Source: Misgurnus anguillicaudatus (Eukaryota > Chordata > Actinopteri > Cypriniformes > Cobitidae). From it: DNA of 64,000 bases. A program made the position numbers and the translations under genes. Numbering within the stretch: the stretch's first letter is position 1; each line of letters opens with the position of its first letter. Under the pieces are notes generated by a model. It had not been told where the DNA came from and ran no database searches. It worked only from the letters and a program-made list of their open reading frames with translations. The stretch spans positions 3,472,001-3,536,000 of the forward strand of contig NC_073356.2 in NCBI RefSeq assembly GCF_027580225.2. Reading direction: 5' to 3'. Positions 57,682-64,000 of this stretch are shown here, in pieces.

Positions 57682-58813
57682 TTATTTTTCTGCCAACCTC
57701 TCCAAGAGGGAAAAAAAGCGCTGGGACCTCTCTCTGGCCTCGGCTTCCCTCCTCTCATCTGCCTCCCTTTGGTATTTCATATCCTCCTTTAGAAGCTGAA
57801 GGACTGGATCCTCTCGCTCCCTTCTCCTCTTTTCTCCTCTGTGACCTGCTCTGTCTTTGCTCCTGTTTCTCACTGTCTCGTCCTCCTCATCTTCGTCTCT
57901 TCCTTGTTCTACCTGTTGAGCAGTGCTTGGCCCTGGTTGTTCCTCTTGGATTGAGGCAATAAGGCAAGGGGGCGTGACTGCTGCAGACTTCCCTAGTGCC
58001 TCGTCCATGAGGGCAAACCAGGGCCAATTTCCTGCCGTCGCCTTGCCATCCTCTGTCCCTTGACCTGTGCCAGGACACTTGCATTCCTAAATAGTGAAGA
58101 TGAAAAAGTTGAGATGATGTACATATACTTAATGGAAGCAAGTCTGTTATGTTTACAATAAAGGCTGACTTGGAAATTCACAAGTGACATTTAAATGTGT
58201 TATTTCCATAGTTGGGTCCCACCTTGTACTTGGTTTTTAAATTGTCCCATTTTTTTTTGGCCTGTGCGTGGGAAACCCTCCCTTCGAGCCCCATCTTCTC
58301 CAAAATAAGCCTATATGAAGGGGGGGGAGAACATTATACAACGATCAGTTCTGTACATTGCAAACTTTGCTTCTCACCGATATCCGTTTGCCGCGGTGTC
58401 TCTCCCCCCGGTGAACAGCAGCTTGTTCTCCACACGGAGACGAATGAACGACTCCGTTTGTTCCTTGGTCCCTGTTAAAAAAGACGAAAAAGCTATGAAT
58501 AATGCCATGAATGGTGTACTATTAACGTTACATTGCTTAAGTTGCGTAACATAAACCTAACTTCTTATTTATGACAGCAATGTAGCTCACTCCAACCAAT
58601 CAGACGTTAATTGATACAGGACAAGTCCATTAGGCATCAATAACGTAATTTCTATATATTTCTGTAAGGTAACTTAAGTAATTTTAACTGGCATTTAAAC
58701 GTTACATAAAACATTTACTGTGGTTATATCAAATCTTCAATAAAGTAACAAAAATACTTACATTTGAAAGCATACTGCCCCGTCACCGGTCCGTTCGCGC
58801 TGCCGCCCGACAT
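57682..58813 (-). CDS. Myb/SANT-like DNA-binding protein of the Harbinger element, 212 aa, four exons
   Basis: Exons on the minus strand: 58762-58813, 58378-58471, 58223-58310 and 57682-58086. All introns use GT-AG, and the joined frame is open from ATG (MSGGSANGPVTG) to TAA. A trihelix-type Myb_DNA-bind_4 domain spans about residues 14-105, with FKWTKEQTESFIRLR, FTGGRDTAANGYRLILEKMG, AQAKKKWDNLKTKYK and NWPWFALMDEALG; the tryptophan and aromatic core is present. The C-terminal half is acidic (DEDEEDE), then basic and charged, with a predicted coiled coil ending ERSQRFFSLLERLAEK. In the studied zebrafish Harbinger3 system the Myb-like partner binds the element ends and carries the transposase into the nucleus. 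The AATAAA signal (57681-57686) overlaps the stop codon. Confidence 0.92.
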
Positions 58814-58872
58814 TTTTTTTTAAATATGCGCGTTAACCGCGCATAGGATTGTGGGTGATTCGAGAGCGCGAA
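58814..58872 (-). promoter_or_regulatory. Presumed promoter region of the Myb-like gene
   Basis: A short GC-rich segment (ATGCGCGGTTAACGCGCATA on the minus strand, near-palindromic) lies between the ATG and the subterminal repeats. No TATA box is evident. Inference only, from position between the gene and the transposon end. Confidence 0.35.
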
Positions 58873-59218
58873 GGCTACACATTTGCATCCTTTCCTGTAT
58901 ATGGGATATTTGCCGAAGAAAGGACTCAATCCTTGGTTGCAATTACGAGGATCCTCGACATTGGAACAGTCCTTCGACGGATGACGATGACGTAGCATCC
59001 TCGAAATTCTGCCTTCCGAGGATCCTTCCTTCACATTGAGAAAAGGCCACATATGCATCATTTCCTGTATATGGGATATTTTTCGAACGAAGCACTCAAT
59101 CCTTCGTTGCAATTCCGAGGATCCTCGACATTGGAACAGTCCTTCGACGGATGACGATGACGTGGCATCCTCGAAATTCTGGCTTCCGAGGATCCTTCCT
59201 TGACATTGGGAAACGGCT
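58873..59218. repeat. Duplicated ~173-bp subterminal unit at the Harbinger right end
   Basis: 58873-59044 and 59045-59218 are tandem copies: both contain CTGTATATGGGATATTT, GAGGATCCTCGACATTGGAA, CAGTCCTTCGACGGATGACG and CCGAGGATCCTTCCTT. Each ends in a terminal-repeat-like block: the inner CACATTGAGAAAAGG is degenerate, and the outer GACATTGGGAAACGG is the functional-looking terminus. Confidence 0.9.
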
Positions 59219-59221
59219 TTT

Positions 59222-59990
59222 GACTTGAAAGCACTGATCATTCAGTCTTCTCAACGAGCAGCTACCGCTCCTTCCGTGGGCTCCACCCCCATACCAAAGC
59301 ACTCACAGGCGGCCTCGTGCAGCAGAGCAGAGTCTCTCCCATCTGCAGTCAGGGCAGGAGGTTATGTTCATCTCTTCGCGGCCAGACGGCAAAATCCTGT
59401 ATGCGGGAAGCCGGAGCTGCCATCCCGCGATGACTTACATTTATGGCGGGATATAAATAAATGGTCTTTTAATAAAATAAATCAATGTACAAAAATAAAT
59501 GTGTTTGAGTAAGCTGAGCAGCAGCACATTCAGAATAGACAAAATGTACGGAGTTGACACGTTAATGAGCTATATACCTACAAAACAACGTTTCCTCTCA
59601 CATATCATATTAGAAATAGTAGTGAGATTACTATATTGATATAATTATGTACAAACGTTATTACAAACTAAACCACCAGGGGCCCAGAACTGCGGAAGTT
59701 CGGTAGGTGGCGCTGTCGCAGAGGCGTGGGGTCGTGGAGCTGCGGTCGTGGAGCTGCGGTCGTGGAACTGCAGCCTCCGGTTGTGCAGGAATATACTATT
59801 GGCCTGACCAGGCGCTCAGCTGCAGCGGAACGCTGTGTCTGTTTCAGACCAGGCCAAACCAATTCTTCAAATCTTGAGGGGAGATAAGAGCGGCCCCTCC
59901 CAACTTGGACTGATCCTCGTTTTTCCTCACATCCGAGTGGCTCAACGGCGCCGATCAAAAGAGTTTACTTTTGGTCAGGTTTGGATTCGT
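59222..59990. other. Remnant sequence right of the Harbinger element
   Basis: 59697-59794 is the 98-bp arm (reverse complement of 53603-53700) with GGTCGTGGAGCTGCG repeated three times. The remainder is presumably older hAT sequence, with no readable protein. Confidence 0.5.
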
Positions 59991-60004
59991 GTGAATGCAA
60001 CATA

Positions 60005-60205
60005 GACAAGACGGTAAAAATTGCGAAAACAAGAAAAGAAGAGAAAGAAATGGGTGGGGCCTAAAAAATAAAAAATTTTGCACAAGAGGCAGCTAAATGC
60101 GCCAAATTAACAGACCTTTTTCGCAGTCAAAAGGACGCTGTGGCAGGAGGTGCAGATGAGGAAGGACCAGCAGCATGGACAGGACAGGTGCACAATTAGT
60201 GATGC
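60005..60205 (+). pseudogene. N-terminal remnant of a hAT/TTF-type transposase
   Basis: A frame with one stop reads KTRKEEKEMGG, then FAQEAAKCAKLTDLFRSQKD, AVAGGADEEGPAAW. Basic KRK-type openings followed by AAKxxKLTDLF are common at the start of fish hAT transposases with a TTF zinc finger. The zinc finger and core are absent. It probably belongs to the hAT element that starts at 53485. Confidence 0.45.
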
Positions 60206-60247
60206 ATCTATTATACACTGAAATCATTTATATTTGCATTTAAATAT

Positions 60248-60399
60248 AGGCATATATAAGGGATAATGTAGAGCGAGGCGGTTGTTAGCGAATACAACCC
60301 CGACATCAGGACCCCACGCAAAGCGGAGCTTGAATCAGCCTTACGGGGTTGTATTCGCTATAATAAGAACCGCCTCGCTCTACTTTATCCCGCTTATGA
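60248..60399. mobile_element. Foldback MITE
   Basis: AAGGGATAATGTAGAGCGAG, GCGGTT is mirrored by AACCGCCTCGCTCTACTTTA, TCCC. Inner arms TTAGCGAATACAACCCCG and CGGGGTTGTATTCGCTA match exactly. Confidence 0.9.
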
Positions 60400-60951
60400 A
60401 ATGGATGAAATAGCCTGCGTGCGTATTTTGGCAACAGAAGTGGTTTTAACGTGTTAGCAACTCAGTAAGTTTATCAAAACAGTTTCCCAGCATCAAAATG
60501 TCTGGTAATTGCGTTTGGTTGCACTAATAATATACTAATATACGTATATATGGTCACTTTATATTTGGCCATCTGCTAACGTCTTCTATTCACTCCACTA
60601 TAGTACACGGATCTGGTAGCTGTGTTGAAAAACTTGATAAAGTCAACTTTTAAATATATATTTCTCTGTCTGTGTTGCTTCACTACTGATTCTTGCCATA
60701 CTTCCATTGCCAACATGCGCGTGCATACGTTTCCACGTCATCATTGTGTTCAAACAATAAAATGGTCTAAGGAATCCCTGTATGTCTGTATAAGCTGTTA
60801 AGGTCACTGATGGAGAGAGACAGGTTGATGATGACCCTTGCAGTCATATTGATGAGGAGGAGGAAGGAAAGCAGAACAAGAGGAGGAGGAGAATGGAACC
60901 AGTACAAAAACAGTGATGGGTCAGTGTGCAGGGCTGGGTAGGCAATCATAT
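60400..60951. other. Unassigned stretch
   Basis: At 60795-60915 a frame reads VTDGERQVDDDPCSHIDEEE, then EGKQNKRRRRMEPVQ, acidic then basic, possibly a further hAT N-terminal exon remnant. Weak. Confidence 0.3.
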
Positions 60952-61099
60952 TACCCTGCTGGAAAAACCAGCATACCAGCAAGACCAGCATATGTTGTGG
61001 TGCTGGTATGCTGGTGACCACCAGCTAAACCAGCACCAAACCAGCATAGACCAGCATAATTCCCATGCTGGTTTGATGCTGTTTTTTTTCAGCAGGGTA
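60952..61099. mobile_element. MITE with CCAGCAT repeats
   Basis: TACCCTGCTGGAAAAACCAG is mirrored by a right end finishing TTTCAGCAGGGTA. ACCAGCATA recurs at least five times inside. It is a common fish repeat. Confidence 0.85.
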
Positions 61100-61260
61100 G
61101 GCATATCAATCAATCAATCAATCAATCAATCAAAGCTTTATTAAGGACACACAAATAGAAAAATACAGCACAATATTACATATTTACATATAGGATAAAA
61201 TGCAATAGTTCCACTTACTAGATTATAACTAAAGCACAGATTGAATTAAAAAAAAGGAAT
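61100..61260 (-). repeat. LINE 3' end with (TTGA)n tail
   Basis: The plus strand has a TCAATCAATCAA tract (61106-61132) then AGCTTTATTAAGGACACACA. On the minus strand this reads AATAAAGCTTTGATTGATTG, a LINE poly(A)-signal plus short tandem tail. It is 5'-truncated to little more than the UTR. Confidence 0.65.
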
Positions 61261-61800
61261 TATTCTTAGCCATATTTTTTACTGATGTTCTTCTCATGCA
61301 TATGTAGCTGTACAATCAGTAAGCAGAGGCAGGGTCCAGCACAGGGGAAGTGGAGCCAGGGAGAGTTGAAAGTGAGTACGTACACACACAATCTCTATTT
61401 TATGGGACTGTATTGTAGTTTTTGATTATCTGAGTGGGTATGTGTGAGTAATTGTAACAATTTTATCACTCCAACTGACTGTACACATGACATGCTGGTA
61501 GTTAGCAGTATACTGTGACTTATGTGTTCGAGATTAGGTTTTGCTGACCTGGTTGTGTTTAGTGCAGTGGTGACTTGCTTATACAACCTGAGGAGGCAGG
61601 TGTTATCCTAAAGTTTCTTTAAGGTCTTCAGCATAATCTGATTCTCTTCAAGTTCATACCATAAAAACACTACTAGAATTAAAATAACTGCAAAAAATCC
61701 TGCTCGTGCGCCAAGGGCACTCGCGTAAAAGGCCTCTCCATCTTAAAGTCCCGGGCTGAATTTCAGTCCCAGTACGTCCCTGTATGTTATTTTGTCTTAA
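61261..61800. other. Unassigned stretch
   Basis: At 61320-61380 a short Gly/Arg/Ser-rich frame precedes GTGAGT. Nothing firm. Confidence 0.3.
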
Positions 61801-61864
61801 TGACGCATTTTTGAATGATGCGGCTTATACTCCGGTGCGGCTTATAGTCCGGAAAGTACGGTAA

Positions 61865-62125
61865 TGGCATTTAAATGACAAGTTAAATTTGTACCAATGC
61901 AGTTAAGGTCAAGAAAATAGTCATAAAGCTGTTCTAAAAAACTATTCTAAAACTTTTAAACTACTGACAGAGAATTAACATTTAATGACTACATACTACA
62001 TGTCCATACTCCGGCTAGATCATTGAGATCTTCCAATCAGATAATTCTCGATGTTTCACAATCTAGGCGTAAGAACAGAGGAGACCAAGCATGTGCCTAA
62101 CTTAATAAAAATGAATGGTTTACCA
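61865..62125 (-). repeat. Dispersed repeat, inverted copy of 10946-11160
   Basis: Its reverse complement carries CTCCTCTGTTCTTACGCCTA, GAATTATCTGATTGGAAG, GTAGTCATTAAATGTTAA and ACAAATTTAACTTGTCATTT in the same order as the plus-strand copy. Confidence 0.8.
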
Positions 62126-62129
62126 TTTA

Positions 62130-63705
62130 TTTATTTATTTTAGGATAGCCCCTTGAGATGCATCATCTCTTTTTCAAGGGGGTCCTACAACAAAATAACA
62201 CATTTCACTCATATTACAAGATACACACAATAACATACATTTACATTACATACAAACATACACTACTACTTGCTCAACCCCCCTCTTACCCCAGTTGTTC
62301 GCAAATGTTTACCATAATAACGTTCACACGTTAACCTTCACATGCTAATCATAATGACCTAAGAAAAAAAAAGAAAGATAATAGTTAATATAAACTGTAT
62401 AAAAGTGCACTAGACGACCATCAGTGTAATAGTCATCCAATACACTTCCACACAGTTCACATGATCACCTGTTAAAAACAGGAGCATATTGAGCATAAAT
62501 ATACATAAAGAGATGACTGAAATGATTGCATTGATGTTGATGACCTTATTTGAATCGGTAAACTGTTCCAGTCCCATGGTGCTTTATGGCCTTCTTACCA
62601 ACTTCTCTTTTCACATTGGGGACTCTAAAGTATGGATATGTGGTATTCCTAAGATTGTATAATAAGTCATACAGTATGTGACCAAATGTTGTTTCAAATA
62701 ATTTGGGAAATCCTTATAGATACATTTAAAAATAAACATAAACCAATGGTACTGCCTACGTTCTTTAGGCTGTAACCATTCCAGTGATTGATACAGTAAA
62801 CAATGATGGGTATAATAGTTACATCTTAATACAAATCTGCATAGAGAATTGGTCAGTGTTGTCAATGGCTTTAAAATGGTGTCTGTTGTATTTTGATAGA
62901 TAATGTCTCCGTAATCAATTATTGGGAGTATGAGCTGCTGCGCTATTCTTTTCCTTATTTCATATGTGAAACAATTTATTGATCGGTAGAGTTGCTCAAT
63001 ACATCTATACACTTTATTAATTATATAATCAATATGAGATTTAAAGTTAAGCTCAGAGTCAACCCACAAGCCCAGGTAATTGAAGGTATTAATGTTTGGA
63101 AGAAAGCTTCCATCCGCTAATTTTATAGAAAGGTTCCAAGTTAAATCAGGATGTCCTTTTTTAAATAGCATACCATAAGATTTTTTTTGTATTCAATAAA
63201 AGATTATGTTAAAAGAGCCAATCTTGAATATGATTACGATCAACCTGAAGAAATTCTTGAATATTATTAATACTACGGTCAGAGGTATAAATAACTGTGT
63301 CATCTGCATATAGATGAATATTGCATTTCTGTACAATTTTAGAGAGATCATTAATATATATTGAGAATAGTAGGGGCCCCAGAGATGAACCCTGTGGAAC
63401 CCCTTTATTTATAACAATCTTTTCAGAAAATTTACCCTGTACTGTAACAAATTGTTGTCTAAAATGAAAATAAGAATTCAACCATAAAAGTGCATCTCTA
63501 GAGAGGCCAATCGAATAAAGTTTATCCAACAATAAATAATGGTCAACTGTATCAAATGCCTTGGAGAAATCAATAAAAATAGCACCTGTAAAATTTTGAT
63601 TATCAAAAGCCGTAAAGATGTCATTTGTAAAATGTAATAAGGCCGTTGTTGTTGAATGATTAGGCCTAAACCCTGACTGATTTCATATAAGAACAGCTCA
63701 AACAC
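62130..63705 (-). pseudogene. Non-LTR retrotransposon, 5'-truncated
   Basis: On the minus strand, broken frames give DKLYSIGLSRDALLWLNSYF, NKGVPQGSSLGPLLFSIYIN, the catalytic YADD box (as HLYADDTVIYTSD), a stop/shift near 63209, then FNYLGLWVDSELNFKSHIDY, NCFTYEIRKRIAQQLILPII and SLEWLQPKERRQYHW. The 3' end has CTTGAAAAAGAGATGATGCA, TCTCAAGGGG and a (TAAA)n tail at about 62130. This is a jockey-superfamily LINE of a different clade from the other four here. The start lies near 63.7 kb; upstream reverse transcriptase blocks are frameshifted. Confidence 0.85.
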
Positions 63706-64000
63706 TTGAGATTTTTAAGACTAACCAGGGATATTGTATTTTATGTACATCATTTTCTACCATGTTTAAACCAATGAGATATGGTGAAGAGAGTAGTCAG
63801 GAGATAAGTGATGATGACAGCATGTAGGATGTCTGTGCTATGAATAGTGTGAATACCAAGCAACATCTCCAGGTGCTCCTTTGAGAACCAGGACAAAAAA
63901 AGTTTTCTGCATCCCTGCATATGACAGTTTAATATAATGTTAACCCATAAAGCTAGGTTGTTTCTTACGTTTGATATTTAATCTGCTATGTCATGTTTAT
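63706..64000. other. Unassigned right edge
   Basis: No recognisable element end or coding signal in the last 300 bases. Confidence 0.3.

Larger units (their letters stand above)
53825..59218 (+). mobile_element. PIF/Harbinger DNA transposon, near complete, two genes
   Basis: Terminal inverted repeats AGCCATTTCCCAATGTCAAG (left) and the complement of CTTGACATTGGGAAACGGCT (right) match at 19 of 20. TTT flanks both ends (53822-53824 and 59219-59221), giving a 3-bp duplication. It carries a HARBI1-like transposase on the plus strand and a Myb/SANT-like gene on the minus strand, in convergent arrangement with both 3' ends facing 56.1-57.7 kb. Two TTAA MITEs sit in it (54525-54849 and 56233-57095), the second with its own foldback insert. 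The right end carries a duplicated ~173-bp subterminal unit. Confidence 0.93.
53032..61864. mobile_element. Outer transposon shell whose ends bracket an 8.8 kb nest
   Basis: The left end TTACCATATTTTTCTGTCTA, TAAGCTGC and the right end GCGGCTTATAGTCCGGAAAG, TACGGTAA are inverted relatives (CGGACTATAAGCCGC family). Flanking sequence on both sides belongs to the repeat seen at 10733, which supports a single insertion. Inside are hAT remnants, the Harbinger element and several MITEs. Confidence 0.55.

Noticed and set aside
1..64000. CRISPR arrays, prokaryotic operons, rRNA or tRNA genes
   Set aside because: None was seen; the repeats here are eukaryotic transposons, minisatellites and microsatellites.

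Overview
This 64 kb window looks like intergenic DNA from a ray-finned fish, most likely a cyprinid. The evidence is a dense pile of teleost repeat families: foldback elements with TTAA target sites whose ends read AGGGATAGTTC, many hAT-type elements with 8-bp target duplications, jockey-superfamily LINEs with short tandem 3' tails, Tf1/sushi-like Ty3/gypsy elements, (CA)n tracts and the GGGCCCGAGCAC repeat. I found no host gene I can defend. The best host-exon candidate is one 72-nt open segment with good splice signals at 411-482.

Layout. 1-5403: flank, then a large element with about 210-bp terminal inverted repeats (759-5403) carrying a TTAA foldback (2859-3683) and a hAT element (3773-4942). 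6646-9088: one element containing a hAT element with perfect 8-bp duplications (7443-9023). 9877-14923: foldbacks, a TTAA element (11169-12722) and a solo LTR interrupted by a hAT MITE. 15034-19386: an element carrying a very young short LTR retrotransposon (15927-17135) and a LINE tail. 19824-21023: another TTAA element. 24371-29429: an AT-rich minisatellite invaded by a PIF-like element that was later invaded by a second copy of itself in the opposite orientation, plus a hAT element and a solo LTR. 30000-32093: a hAT nest. 32102-35757: LINE, hAT transposase and LINE remnants. 36790-43350: a decayed chromodomain Ty3/gypsy element cut by a LINE with an intact 758-codon ORF and by a hAT MITE. 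44720-49856: a deleted Tc1/mariner-like gene and a minus-strand LINE with a foreign LINE 5' end inside it. 49989-53031: a solo LTR and teleost repeats. 53032-61864: a deep nest whose core is a nearly complete PIF/Harbinger transposon (53825-59218). 62130-63700: a minus-strand LINE.

The most coherent functional unit is the Harbinger element. It has a three-exon HARBI1-like transposase on the plus strand, spoiled by one TAG codon, and a convergent, apparently intact four-exon Myb/SANT-like partner gene on the minus strand, bounded by terminal inverted repeats and a 3-bp duplication. The second highlight is the 1.2 kb LTR element. Its two LTRs look identical by eye, and its primer-binding site is complementary to the predicted 5' end of its own transcript, the self-priming arrangement of Tf1/sushi elements. 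All calls come from reading the sequence. Family names are by motif resemblance, not database search.
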